Shown here piece after piece: positions 25,583 to 34,548 of a DNA stretch of 64,000 bases (its first letter is position 1; each line of letters begins with the position of its first letter). A program made the position numbers and the translations under genes. The notes beneath the pieces are model-generated. The model did not search any database. It saw only the letters and a program-made list of their open reading frames with translations, and was not told the origin of the DNA. The DNA comes from Duganella levis (GTDB lineage: Bacteria; Pseudomonadota; Gammaproteobacteria; Burkholderiales; Burkholderiaceae_D): positions 1 through 64,000 of the forward strand of contig NZ_WWCT01000001.1 in assembly GCF_009857605.1 (NCBI RefSeq). Direction: 5' to 3'.

Positions 25583-26689
25583 ATGATCGCAGCCAAAGGC
25601 TATGGCACCAAGCATTCGTTTACCGACCTGAAGCCATACGCGTTTGAGCGCGAGGAGGCAGGTCCGCACGAGGTGGAAATCGAAGTGCTGTTTTGCGGCG
25701 TGTGCCATTCGGACATCCATCAAGTAAAAAACGAATGGTCCAACACGGTCTATCCCTGCGTGCCGGGACATGAGGTGGTCGGACGCGTGACGCGGGTTGG
25801 CGCGCACGTGGGCAAGCATGCCGTCGGCGATATCGTCGGCGTGGGCTGTATGATCGAAAGCTGCCGTCATTGCGCGCCGTGCCAGACTGGCGAGGAGAAC
25901 TATTGCGAGGGGCCGAACAGCTGGCTCGCCACCTACAACGGCCCCATGGTTCCCGCTGAGAAGGCGCCGGACGGCAAGAATTCCTACGGACGCGACAATA
26001 CCTTCGGCGGTTACTCGGACGTGCTGGTTGTGAACGAGGACTTTGTGCTGAAGATTCCCGCCGGACTCAAGCCTGAAGTGGCCGCGCCTATCCTGTGCGC
26101 TGGTGTCACCACCTATTCGCCGTTGAAGCATTGGGGCGTCAAGCCGGGCGATGAGGTCGGCATTGTTGGTTTTGGCGGCCTTGGCCATATGGCGGCCAAG
26201 CTGGCCAAGGCCATGGGCGCCACCGTGACGGTGTTCACCAAAACGGCGGACAAGCTGAAAGAAGCGGCGCGACTGGGTGTGAACGGTGTGCTCGAGGACG
26301 ACAAGGAGGCGCTGAAACCATTGAAATCCAGCTTCGACTTCATCCTGTCGACCATTCCCGAGAAACACGACATCAATCCATTCATCGAGCTGCTCAAGCG
26401 CGACGCCACCATGTGCGTAGTCGGTGCGCTGGAACCATTGAAACCGGTGAATAATCAGGAAGTGGCCTTCCACCGCAAGCATGTGGCTGGCTCGTTGATC
26501 GGCAGTCTGTCCGACACGCAAGAGGTACTGGATTTCTGCGCGCAGCACGGCATCGGCCCCGACATCGAAATCATCCCCATTCAGGACATCAACAAGGCCT
26601 TCAAGAAGGTTGAGGACAGCGAGGCGCGCTTCCGCTACGTGATCGAGATGGCGAGCCTGAAAGACGAAACAGACTTCCATCAATTTTGA
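25583..26689 (+). CDS. Zinc-dependent NAD(P)-alcohol dehydrogenase (YahK/CAD-like)
   Basis: 368 residues. It is a medium-chain dehydrogenase that reduces aldehydes to alcohols with NAD(P)H. Catalytic zinc ligands are visible in CGVCHSDIHQ and PGHEVVGRV, and four structural cysteines in CRHCAPCQTGEENYC. The Rossmann motif is GFGGLGHMAAKLAKAMG. The start at 25583 has a GGAG 7 bases upstream; the upstream in-frame ATG lacks one. It stands alone. Confidence 0.92.
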   Translation: MIAAKGYGTKHSFTDLKPYAFEREEAGPHEVEIEVLFCGVCHSDIHQVKNEWSNTVYPCVPGHEVVGRVTRVGAHVGKHAVGDIVGVGCMIESCRHCAPCQTGEENYCEGPNSWLATYNGPMVPAEKAPDGKNSYGRDNTFGGYSDVLVVNEDFVLKIPAGLKPEVAAPILCAGVTTYSPLKHWGVKPGDEVGIVGFGGLGHMAAKLAKAMGATVTVFTKTADKLKEAARLGVNGVLEDDKEALKPLKSSFDFILSTIPEKHDINPFIELLKRDATMCVVGALEPLKPVNNQEVAFHRKHVAGSLIGSLSDTQEVLDFCAQHGIGPDIEIIPIQDINKAFKKVEDSEARFRYVIEMASLKDETDFHQF

Positions 26690-26790
26690 ATATTGTTCAT
26701 CTCAAGTGAACAGTGAAGTGGCTTTGCAAGTAATGATCTCGCTGGCTATTTTCACTACACTGGGGCACTGAAATTGTCCGGGGAGAGAAG

Positions 26791-27797
26791 ATGGAAGCTG
26801 CCGACTTGAATGTGATTAAAGCCTGCCAGCGGTGGCAGGCGGCTGGCTCGCAGGTGGTGCTGGTCACCGTGGTGCACACCTGGGGTTCGTCGCCCCGTCC
26901 GCCAGGTTCGATGATGGCGATCCGCGATGATGGCGCGGTGATCGGCTCCGTCTCCGGCGGCTGTATCGAAGACGATTTGATTATGGAAATGCAGGCGCGC
27001 GCCGGCGACGCCCGTGACTTCGCCGTTACGCCGTCGACGCGCGTGTACGGCATCAAGTCCGACCAGGCGCATTTGTTCGGCATTCCCTGCGGCGGCACGC
27101 TGGAACTGGTGCTGGAGCCATTGCAGGCGCATAGCGGCATCGGCGATCTGGTCACAGCGCTGGAGCAGCGCCGCCAAGTAACCCGTACGCTCCATCTGCA
27201 AACCGGTGCGGCGAGGTGGATGTCGGTATCCAGCTGACCGATGAACGGCTGATTCATGGCCTCGGCGCCCGCTATCGCATGCTGGTAATCGGTGCCGGCC
27301 AGCTATCGCGCTATCTGTGCGACATCGCCATCGGCGCCGGCTTCGACGTCCAGGTGTGCGATCCGCGCGAGGAATTCCATGCGGACTGGGATATCAAAGG
27401 CGTCGAGATCAGCCGCGTCATGCCGGACGATATGATTTTGGCCGCGTTACCCGATGCGCGCACGGCGGTTATCACGCTGACCCACGATCCCAAGCTGGAT
27501 GACCTGGCCTTGATGGAAGCGCTGCGCTCACCGGCGTTCTATGTCGGCGCGCTGGGATCGCGCCGTAATCACGCGTTACGCGTAGCGCGTATGTCGGAGC
27601 ACTTCGACATGAGCACGGAGGAATTGGCGCGCCTTCGCGGACCGGCGGGCCTGTATATCGGCAGCCGGACGCCGCCGGAAATCGCCATCTCCATTCTCGC
27701 CGAAATCATCGCGGTGAAGAATGGTGTCAGACTGGCCGAAGAAAGCAACGTTGGCAAAGCAAAGGATTTGCAAGCACGTCCTGCGGCGTGCATTTAA
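26791..27797 (+). pseudogene. xdhC: Frameshifted XdhC/CoxI-family protein
   Basis: XdhC proteins insert the sulfurated molybdenum cofactor into xanthine dehydrogenase-type enzymes. The N-terminal domain (VTVVHTWGSSPRPPGSMMAI, SGGCIEDDLI) reads from 26791 to about 27210. The C-terminal Rossmann domain (RYRMLVIGAGQLSRYL, FYVGALGSRRNH, IGSRTPPEIAISILAEI) reads in another frame to 27797. One base change in GGTGCGGCGAGGTGG joins them. No xdhA or xdhB is nearby. Two separate coupled polypeptides are possible but less likely. Confidence 0.82.
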
Positions 27798-27840
27798 CAA
27801 TGTAAATTTCGCTCCTGGCGATCGCACAGGCGTCGAAATA

Positions 27841-28356
27841 ATGCGTATCGACATAGTTGACGATGTGAACAAGAGAATCGACATTATGCGCGGCACACCG
27901 GAAGATAATTCGCTTAAAGACCAATTGCGCAATGTCTTGGAGGAGGCGCGCATGGTGCCGCCTGGAATCCAGGCGCTGTTCGGGTTCCAGACAGTCGCCG
28001 TATTCAATCAACGCTTCAAAGAGCTCGCTAGCGGCGTCCAGACCACACATACGATCGCGTTACTTTCCGTCGTCGTGGCGATTGCTTTGGTGATGATGCC
28101 GGCTGCCTGGTACCGTATTGTGGAACCCCATCAGGTATCTTGCCAGACAGTGTCCGTTGCATCCGGCCTGATTTGCGCGGCGCTACTGCCACTGGCCTTT
28201 GGGGTAGCGTTGGATATTTATGTGATGGTGGCGGCGGTAACCGACTCCTACGCCTTGAGCATGGTGTGTGCGGCGGCCACGCTTGTTCTGCTTCTCGTGC
28301 TGTGGTTTGCGATTCCAATGTTGCGTCGTGCGGTATACCGCGCCGCTGGAAGATAG
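27841..28356 (+). CDS. DUF6328-like membrane protein
   Basis: 171 residues from the ATG at 27841. A soluble N-terminus (about 55 residues) leads into PPGIQALFGFQTVAVFNQRF, which resembles the DUF6328 core. Four hydrophobic helices follow, at about residues 61-165. The start is uncertain because no strong ribosome-binding site is visible and the frame is open further upstream, into the xdhC remnant. Confidence 0.6.
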   Translation: MRIDIVDDVNKRIDIMRGTPEDNSLKDQLRNVLEEARMVPPGIQALFGFQTVAVFNQRFKELASGVQTTHTIALLSVVVAIALVMMPAAWYRIVEPHQVSCQTVSVASGLICAALLPLAFGVALDIYVMVAAVTDSYALSMVCAAATLVLLLVLWFAIPMLRRAVYRAAGR

Positions 28357-28553
28357 TGCTGCTATCGCCAGGTCTCAAGCTCACAGGGACAGCTACGCAG
28401 GTGCCAGAATCGACCAGATTGCCATCTTTGCAGCGGAGACGGTATAGGTATCGACAAATGAAGTTCCGATGGTGTGCCGATTGTCTCTTTGAGGTAGCGC
28501 CTTGTAGTAACGGTGCAGCGCATGGAGCCCTGGATTTTGAGCGGATTTAAATC
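28357..28553. other. Intergenic stretch with nothing recognised
   Basis: Short frames here have no recognisable product, and no hairpin or promoter stands out. Confidence 0.4.
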
Positions 28554-28811
28554 ATGACATCTCAATTAAATAATGAAAATTCCAGTCCCGAGGACCGGCG
28601 CAAGGATGGCCCTGTGGAAGTAATCGACGACGCCGTGGTATTGGCGGCAGTAGCTGGCGTGGGACCGGCTATGGATTATATGGCGGGGGAAGGTATACCG
28701 CGCCGAACAGCCCTGCGGGTTCTGACTGGGCCGAAATATCACCGACGGCCCAGCAGTCGGACCTTAAATAAAGTACTTAATTTCATATCTTCGCGCGGGC
28801 TTAGACGATGA
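28554..28811 (+). CDS. Small hypothetical protein
   Basis: 85 residues. A polar, charged N-terminus (about 25 residues) is followed by an alpha-helical core with MDYMAGEGIPRRTALRVLTGPKYHRR. This resembles a common small-protein pattern (a Met-rich helix, then G-x-P and RVL, then a basic end) of unknown function; the product at 53710 shares it loosely. No clear ribosome-binding site is seen. Confidence 0.45.
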   Translation: MTSQLNNENSSPEDRRKDGPVEVIDDAVVLAAVAGVGPAMDYMAGEGIPRRTALRVLTGPKYHRRPSSRTLNKVLNFISSRGLRR

Positions 28812-29131
28812 AACTGCCAGGCAAATAACACCTCCGCCGATGGAAGGCTATTTAGTGGACCCAGAAGTGTGTGCGATCAATTTATTATGTACGGGTAAAA
28901 TCCAACAAAAAAAAATTCCGCAGCATGGCCCGTCGTTATTTCCCTTGTTCTTAAGGCGCGTCGCTCGGCTTGAGGTTGTCGGACTGGCGACGGAATCGAC
29001 TCCTCAATTAAGCGGCATAATTTTTTTTGTTGAGTTTACTGCTCAAAATTGCAACTATGATCTTTCCTCTTTCACCGACGCGATTACTGCCTCTCGACCT
29101 CCCGTCGTCCGTCTCGCTGAAATTCCAGTTA
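28812..29131. other. AT-richer stretch without a convincing gene
   Basis: A 105-codon frame from 28840 has odd composition and no recognised product. The region has several A and T runs unlike its neighbours, which may point to foreign origin or promoter DNA for the small gene at 29132. Confidence 0.35.
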
Positions 29132-29347
29132 ATGATAGAAAATGTCACGCCGCATAGCTTCGAGTGCAAGGAGCAGCTCAGCGATATTACGCAGTTGTTG
29201 GAAGTCGCTCATGGCGTCGGCTTGCTATCAGATGAGGATAACGCTCACTTGCTGCGACAAATCGAGGCAAAAAAAGCTGATCTGGCGGAAGGTAGGGCTG
29301 GCCCGTTTGGCGGCGACCTACCTGATTGGATGCGGGTGGAGGGGTGA
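29132..29347 (+). CDS. Small hypothetical protein, acidic-helical
   Basis: 71 residues from the ATG at 29132. The sequence is mostly helical and charged (LSDITQLLEVAHGVGLLSDEDNAHLLRQIEAKKADLAEG), with an end reading GGDLPDWMRVEG. It looks like a real small protein by composition, but no family was recognised and the start could lie upstream in the same frame. Confidence 0.5.
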   Translation: MIENVTPHSFECKEQLSDITQLLEVAHGVGLLSDEDNAHLLRQIEAKKADLAEGRAGPFGGDLPDWMRVEG

Positions 29348-29432
29348 TCGGCGTGGCGGTAATGGGGCGGTTCATTCTGACGTGTATTGAGGCGGAGGCT
29401 TGCCCTTTTAGTTTTTTTGTCGGCAGGCTGAA

Positions 29433-30572
29433 CTAGTCCCACGACCCGGCGAGCGCGACGAAAGGACGACAGTCAAGTGGCACATCGATGAGAAAGGTGG
29501 TGCCAGCTGCGCCAGAACTGTCGACTGCTACGCTGCCACCGTGACACTGTGCCACGCTTTTCACGAACGGCAAGCCGATGCCCCATCCCTCCACCTGGGC
29601 ACCATTGGCGTCGCGCAGCAGATAGTCGAAGACGCGCTCGCGAAGCTCCGAGGCGATCGGATTGCCGCGATTGTGCACGCTTAGTAGCAAACGGCCGCGC
29701 ATCTGCTCCGCGTGAATCCGGACAATAGCGCCATCGCCGTATTTGAAGGCATTGGTAAGCAGATTTTCGACGGCCCGCCGCATCGATTTCTCACACCAGT
29801 GACCAACGATGGAGGAACCGGAGACTTCGACACTGTCATGGCCTTGGCCATGGAACTCGTTGCCAATCTCGGTGAGGAGGTCGTGCATATCGAAGCGTGT
29901 AATCGTCAATGGCAGTCGCGCGCCGCCTTCGAAGGCAAAAGTGTCGGTCAGTTCAATAAGCATGTCTTCCAGACGACGCGCACCGGCCTGTATCTTCAAC
30001 GCCGCACGTTGCGCCATCTCTAGCGTCGAGGAAAGCGACACCAACTGCGCGCCGGTCACAACCAGCCCGAGCGGTGTACGCATGTCATGCGACAAGCTGG
30101 CCGCGAGGCGTTCGCGTTGTGTCGCGCGCGTCGCCGCAAATTCTTTTACCGCGACCCGCACGGCGAGGTCGATTGAGCGTTCCACCACCTGCCACTCAGC
30201 GTCGTTGAATACTACGCAGGCTTGATTTGCCACTACCCAGATGGCCTCGCGCAGCAAATGATACTCCTGGATGACCTGATCGACGCGGAAATGAGTCATG
30301 CGCGCCCGCTCATCGCCGTGAGCGCCGGAGGCGGTATTATTACTAGTCGCATGCTCGCGTGGGTAGGAGGCAGTAACTGCTTCCGCAAGATTGTCGTAAA
30401 AGGTCGGCAGCGTGTTGACCAGTACCGGCTCAGGCAGGTCACCGGCCCCCTTGATGTTGGCACGTACTTCGCGTTGCCAATATTCGAACACCTGGTCGCG
30501 GATGGCCAGCATCGCCTTGGAAGTGGCCGAGAGGCCGTATCCCTGAAGATTTTGGTCGGTGGCCAAAGTCAT
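29433..30572 (-). CDS. Soluble sensor histidine kinase with RsbRD-like N-terminus
   Basis: 379 residues, no membrane helix. The N-terminal 150 residues (VFEYWQREVRANIKGA, LPTFYDNLAEAV, QEYHLLREAIW) resemble the RsbRD-type regulatory helical bundle. The kinase core has the H-box SLSHDMRTPLGLVV, the N-box ENLLTNAFKYG and the G-box GWGIGLPFVKSV. No partner regulator is adjacent; the lone receivers at 24570, 32778 and 34549 are candidates. A degraded copy of the GTCA-GTCA promoter motif lies 70-105 bases upstream. Confidence 0.88.
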   Translation of the reverse strand: MTLATDQNLQGYGLSATSKAMLAIRDQVFEYWQREVRANIKGAGDLPEPVLVNTLPTFYDNLAEAVTASYPREHATSNNTASGAHGDERARMTHFRVDQVIQEYHLLREAIWVVANQACVVFNDAEWQVVERSIDLAVRVAVKEFAATRATQRERLAASLSHDMRTPLGLVVTGAQLVSLSSTLEMAQRAALKIQAGARRLEDMLIELTDTFAFEGGARLPLTITRFDMHDLLTEIGNEFHGQGHDSVEVSGSSIVGHWCEKSMRRAVENLLTNAFKYGDGAIVRIHAEQMRGRLLLSVHNRGNPIASELRERVFDYLLRDANGAQVEGWGIGLPFVKSVAQCHGGSVAVDSSGAAGTTFLIDVPLDCRPFVALAGSWD

Positions 30573-30643
30573 CTTCTCCTACCTCCGCACCTTGTGAAGC
30601 GGGCAGACGTGGCACCAATTGTCCGTTCCTCCCCGGTTACATC

Positions 30644-30676
30644 ATCGTAGCAAGAAACTGCTGACCACTATGTGAT
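30644..30676 (-). promoter_or_regulatory. Degraded copy of the GTCA-N7-GTCA promoter motif
   Basis: Minus strand: ATCA (30676-30673), seven bases, GTCA (30665-30662), twelve bases, TACGAT (30649-30644). One repeat base and the spacing by one differ from the exact copies elsewhere. It points toward the histidine kinase gene. Confidence 0.35.
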
Positions 30677-30704
30677 TGAGCTTACATAAGAAAGTGTGGC
30701 GATA

Positions 30705-30747
30705 ACTGCCCTCGGCCGCAGCAAAGAGCGCTGCGGCCGAGGGCAGT
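30705..30747 (-). terminator. Strong hairpin after the esterase gene
   Basis: ACTGCCCTCGGCCGCAG (30705-30721) pairs perfectly over 17 bp with 30731-30747, with a 9-base loop. It starts 3 bases beyond the esterase stop. The T-tract is weak, so termination is likely but not certain. Confidence 0.65.
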
Positions 30748-30750
30748 ATA

Positions 30751-31779
30751 TTATTTCTTCGCTGCAAATGCCTTGGTCAACGCATCAGCCGCGAATTGCT
30801 CAGCTTGCTTCGCTTTATCGACCACCGCACCCATGCCGAAGAATTCATGGGTGACGCCGGCGTACTCCTTGTACGAGACTGTCACGCCATCTTTCTTCAG
30901 GCGGTCGGCGTAGGTCTTGCCTTCCGATAGCAGCGGGTCGATTTCGGCGGCGATGATGGTGGCAGGCGGCAGGCCTTTAAGCGAAGCTGCTTTCAGCGGC
31001 AGCGCGTACGGATTGGCCGGATCGCCGGCGTAGTGCTTGAAGAACCACGCCATCATCGGCTTGTTGAGCGGCTTGGCATCCGCATTTTTGACGTAGGAAG
31101 GGGTGGTCATATCGTCGCTAACGACCGGGTAGACCAGCAGCTGCATCAACGGCATGGCCGCCTTTTTATCGCGCGCCATCATAGACACCACGGTGGCCAG
31201 GTTGCCGCCTGCGCTTTCGCCGCCGACCGCGACGCGCGACGGGTCGCCGTTGAATTCTTTGGCGTGCGCCAGCGTCCATTCATAGGCGGCGTAGGCGTCG
31301 TTCGGCGCAACGGGGAATTTGTTTTCTGGTGCGCGGTGATAGTCGACCGCCACCATGATGGCCTTGGACAGTTTGGCCAGCGCACGCGGCGACGCGTCGT
31401 AGGTTTTGGTGTCAGCGATGACGAAACCGCCGCCGTGGAAGTACACCATCACCGGAAACGGGCCCGTGCCTTCCGGGGTGTAGATGTGGACCGGGAAGCT
31501 GCCCGCTGGACCCGTGACAGTCATGTCCTTGACGGTGACACCAGGTTCCGGCGCCGTGCTCTTTTTCATATCGGCGAGCACCTTCTTGACCGCGTCGGCC
31601 GGCGTCGGCTGCTTGCGGGCCTCGTCCGGACTGAGCGTTTCGATGGGCTTGCCGCCGAGGGATGCCAGCGCATCCAATACTTTTTGCATTTGAGGGTCGG
31701 CCGCAGGTGCGGCCTGGGCGGCAAGGCTGGTGGTCAACGCCAAAGCTGCGGCGGTCAGTACGGCAAATTGTCGGGACAT
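30751..31779 (-). CDS. Secreted alpha/beta-hydrolase (HSL-type esterase)
   Basis: 342 residues with a signal peptide ending near residue 24 (SLAAQA). The HSL-family oxyanion motif HGGGF and the nucleophile elbow GESAGG (Ser) are clear. The later DPLLSEG and the C-terminal HEFFGMG give the Asp and His of the triad. It hydrolyses short-chain esters in the periplasm or outside; the substrate is unknown. It stands alone, and a strong hairpin follows the stop. Confidence 0.9.
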   Translation of the reverse strand: MSRQFAVLTAAALALTTSLAAQAAPAADPQMQKVLDALASLGGKPIETLSPDEARKQPTPADAVKKVLADMKKSTAPEPGVTVKDMTVTGPAGSFPVHIYTPEGTGPFPVMVYFHGGGFVIADTKTYDASPRALAKLSKAIMVAVDYHRAPENKFPVAPNDAYAAYEWTLAHAKEFNGDPSRVAVGGESAGGNLATVVSMMARDKKAAMPLMQLLVYPVVSDDMTTPSYVKNADAKPLNKPMMAWFFKHYAGDPANPYALPLKAASLKGLPPATIIAAEIDPLLSEGKTYADRLKKDGVTVSYKEYAGVTHEFFGMGAVVDKAKQAEQFAADALTKAFAAKK

Positions 31780-32004
31780 TGTTCAGTTCTCCTGTGTCGG
31801 TAGCGGTTAAGAATGGGCGATACCGAGCAAAGGCTACAGAGACAACTACCGTATGTATGTGCTGTCACGCACGCGCTATTGCCAACAGAGAAAATACATT
31901 GCGTCGACTGCGACCAAGCCAACCGTGTCGCATCCGGGGCGTTGGTAGTGCTACCGTGTTGTTGCGTTTTGAATTCCCAAGAATCAAATTGATCGACGGC
32001 TGGT

Positions 32005-32373
32005 GTGATAACACTTATCCATCAACGCGCGAGGCGTCGTTTGCTGGCGCAAGGTATTCTGGTCACCAATCAAGACGGCGACGAGGTGCTGATGGGCGTT
32101 GATGTCGCTGAGACGCAATATGTCTTTCCGTGCACGGAGTGCGGCACTGCCGGCATGCGCGCGGCCGAGGTCTTGCTGTATTTTCAGCTGCGTCATCGAC
32201 ACTTGCAGGTGCGTGCAGATGCATTGTTTGATGGTAAATGTCGCACGCACTCAATGCGTGCCGCAGGACAGAAGGCGGCGGAGACCGGGTGCGATCAAAG
32301 AAATATCAGGGGCGTACGGTGCGACGGATGTGAGAGCAACGCTCGATCAGCGCGCGCCATTCGCGCACGGTAA
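32005..32373 (+). CDS. Small unknown protein, paralogue of the one at 14900
   Basis: Up to 122 residues from a GTG at 32005. Only about residues 5-80 match the 14900 product (QGILVTNQDGDEVLMGVDVAE against IGALVVDEDGAEVLLGCTVAE). The remaining tail is Arg- and Cys-rich and runs over the converging gene at 32306, so the true end may have been lost by a frameshift near 32250. No ribosome-binding site is obvious. Function unknown. Confidence 0.5.
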   Translation: MITLIHQRARRRLLAQGILVTNQDGDEVLMGVDVAETQYVFPCTECGTAGMRAAEVLLYFQLRHRHLQVRADALFDGKCRTHSMRAAGQKAAETGCDQRNIRGVRCDGCESNARSARAIRAR

Positions 32374-32503
32374 TCTGCTTGTCTTCCACGGCGCGGTCCA
32401 GCACGGCGCGGAAGGAGGCAATCTCGTCGGCATCTGGCGTGCTCGTCGATTTCAGCGCATCCAGTCGAGATTCAAATTCGGTCAGTACGGAGCTATGTTC
32501 CAT
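32306..32503 (-). CDS. Small hypothetical protein
   Basis: 65 residues, charged and helical (EFESRLDALKSTSTPDADEIASFRAVLDRAVEDKQITVREW). Composition suggests a real protein with helices near residues 5-40 and 45-60. It overlaps the doubtful tail of the convergent ORF at 32005, which argues that one of the two ends is wrong. No family recognised. Confidence 0.45.
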   Translation of the reverse strand: MEHSSVLTEFESRLDALKSTSTPDADEIASFRAVLDRAVEDKQITVREWRALIERCSHIRRTVRP

Positions 32504-32777
32504 GGCGCAGGGCGGTGTCGGGCGGGCATGCTAATTGTACAGCGGTTGTAACGTATCCTGCCGTACTATCGGATCGGCGTAGAATGGCCGCCTTCCGGCA
32601 TGATGGCGCCGCTGACACAGCACGGGTTGCAGGTATTTCATGATGGATTTCTGTCAGGAATGGTTTCGCGTATAATGACATCATTATGCTGCGGCCCCTG
32701 AAATTCGTCCGCTTCATCCAAATCGGCCCCATGTTTGCCGTATTCAATGCAGCCTCGCTGCCTTCAACGGAAACATC

Positions 32778-33173
32778 ATGGCCTCCCAATTTGCCCCCAA
32801 GCGTATTTTAGTGGTTGACGACAACCGCGACGCGGCCGACCTGATGGTCGAGCTGCTAACCATGCACGGCCACGTTACGGCAGTTGCTTACGGCGGCGAA
32901 GAAGGCATCCGTTCAGCGGCGGCTTTCGGCCCTGACGTGGTGCTGCTTGATCTTGGCATGCCCGTGGTTGATGGATTCGCAGTGGCGTCGGCCGTGCGCG
33001 AGCTGCCTGTTCCTGTGCAGCCGGTCCTGATCGCTTACAGTGCCTGGAACGATCCGACCATTCGTGGCCGAGCGTTGGATTGCGGTTTCGATGATCACCT
33101 GTTGAAGCCGGCGCGATTCGATGAACTGTTGCGCCGGCTCGAATCCACGGTGCGCCGGACCGGCGGTCAGTAA
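32778..33173 (+). CDS. Stand-alone receiver-domain response regulator
   Basis: 131 residues, receiver only. ILVVDDNRDAAD gives the acidic pair, VVLLDLGMPVVDGF the phospho-acceptor Asp and LLKPARFDE the conserved Lys. The switch Thr is replaced by Ser (IAYSAWND). A TATAAT-like box lies about 100 bases upstream. It is closest in style to the one at 34549 (IAFTAWDD), which suggests a duplicated pair separated by the dead SRAP gene. Confidence 0.9.
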   Translation: MASQFAPKRILVVDDNRDAADLMVELLTMHGHVTAVAYGGEEGIRSAAAFGPDVVLLDLGMPVVDGFAVASAVRELPVPVQPVLIAYSAWNDPTIRGRALDCGFDDHLLKPARFDELLRRLESTVRRTGGQ

Positions 33174-33228
33174 CGGCGCGGTCCCGCCGCGACAGGGGGC
33201 GCGCCGTAGCTGGCTTGCCTGGCTCTGC

Positions 33229-34194
33229 TCACGCGGCCAGCAAGTGCGCATAGAAACGCCTTTCGCGATCGTCGAGAATGGCTTCGTAGTCGACGGCGTC
33301 AGGCGCCGGAGTTGCCAGCCAGGTCGCCACATTACCCGGCTTGACCGGGATGATGCAGCGGTCGTGGCCGGCCGCTTGTATCTCCGGCAGCGGCTCGTCT
33401 GTGATCGCCGCGAACGACAGCACGTCAGCTTGCCCCGGTCCCGACCAACGCGACCACAGGCAGGCAATCAACATCAACTGGCCGTTACCTGGGGCGAATT
33501 GCAGCACCCTGTTTTGCTGCGTTTCGTCTGTGTCCAGCTCTCGGCCCTCCAGCCGGTGCCGGGCGACGTTCTCATAGAATGCGGTGGCGGCGATGGTCGC
33601 ATGTGAGGTGCCGTATTGGTTCCGTCAGAACTCCCGAAGGTTGTCGCGCCGCCCCTTGTAGGTTCCTGGATAACGCTGATCATACGCGGCCGGCTTGCCG
33701 GCAGGGCGGCACTGGTAGCGCATCGGCACGATGACGTAGCCGCCGTCGCGATCCATGGTCATGACCGCGCAGAAAACGCCGGGATAGATTCGGGCCTCTG
33801 TCCCGCTGCCGGGAGGCCGGCGCAAATCCTTCAGCTTGCCAAGCAGCCAGGTGACTTTGTTGCTGGCGCTCCGGCGCTCTTCGGTGGCTTTCTTGGTGGT
33901 CTTGGTCTCTAGCGCGCGCTCGGCGTCCGCCAGCCGCCGCCGTTGCGTAACTAGCTGCTCTTCCAACCGGCTTGCTTCCTGTGCTTAGTACCGCTGGATC
34001 AGGTCGCTGCAATGCCGTTCTACGGCGGTCTGCGGCAAGTCCTTGAGCACGTCCGTGAGCTCTCTGGGAATGATGAGCTTGGCTCCTGCCAGGCGCCGCG
34101 CCAGCAACTGTACGAATTCGTCGATGTCGATGCGCGCACCGAATTTTTTCATGTACAGGCGATAATCGGCCTATACCTTGGTTGAGTAGCACAT
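33229..34194 (-). pseudogene. SRAP-family gene with three in-frame stop codons
   Basis: The whole 321-codon frame aligns from start to end with the long bacterial SRAP form: MCYS at the start, LGKLKDLRRP, PMRYQCRPAGKPAAYDQRYPGTY, ATAFYENVARHRLEGREL, LIACLWSRWSGPG, FAAITDEP and AAGHDRCIIP. It is interrupted by TAG at codon 8 (34171-34173), TAA (33985-33987) and TGA (33625-33627), with no indel. Codon 8 and the TGA stand where relatives, from memory, have Gln and Trp. The catalytic Cys2 codon is still present. Confidence 0.88.
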
Positions 34195-34548
34195 GGCTGT
34201 CCTTGTTCAGTGAGTGACCGCCAGCTGCAACGTTCTCAGTGGCCCGTTGTCGTTTCCACGCCCCGGCGTCCATCACCATTTGAGTGCCGTCCGGCCGGGC
34301 AGCCGCGTACTTGCCGGAGCGATGTTGCTTTTGTCGAACAATCGGCGTCAAGGGACGGCGGCGCGAGCAACCAGCAAGTGCGTTTAACCATTGCGCTCGA
34401 ACCGCCTGACTTTCTCCTACGTGCGCAGGGCAGACGCTCCTACTTGAGTTTAACGCCTGACGTCTAGAATGACATAAACGCTGCGACCGTCGGATGGTAC
34501 GCAGTGCGCTGCCGCGCATCGTTCGCGGCGCACCCAGGGAGTTGAGAC
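34195..34548. other. Intergenic stretch upstream of a receiver gene
   Basis: No gene recognised on either strand. An AGGGAG site near its end serves the TTG start at 34549. Confidence 0.4.
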
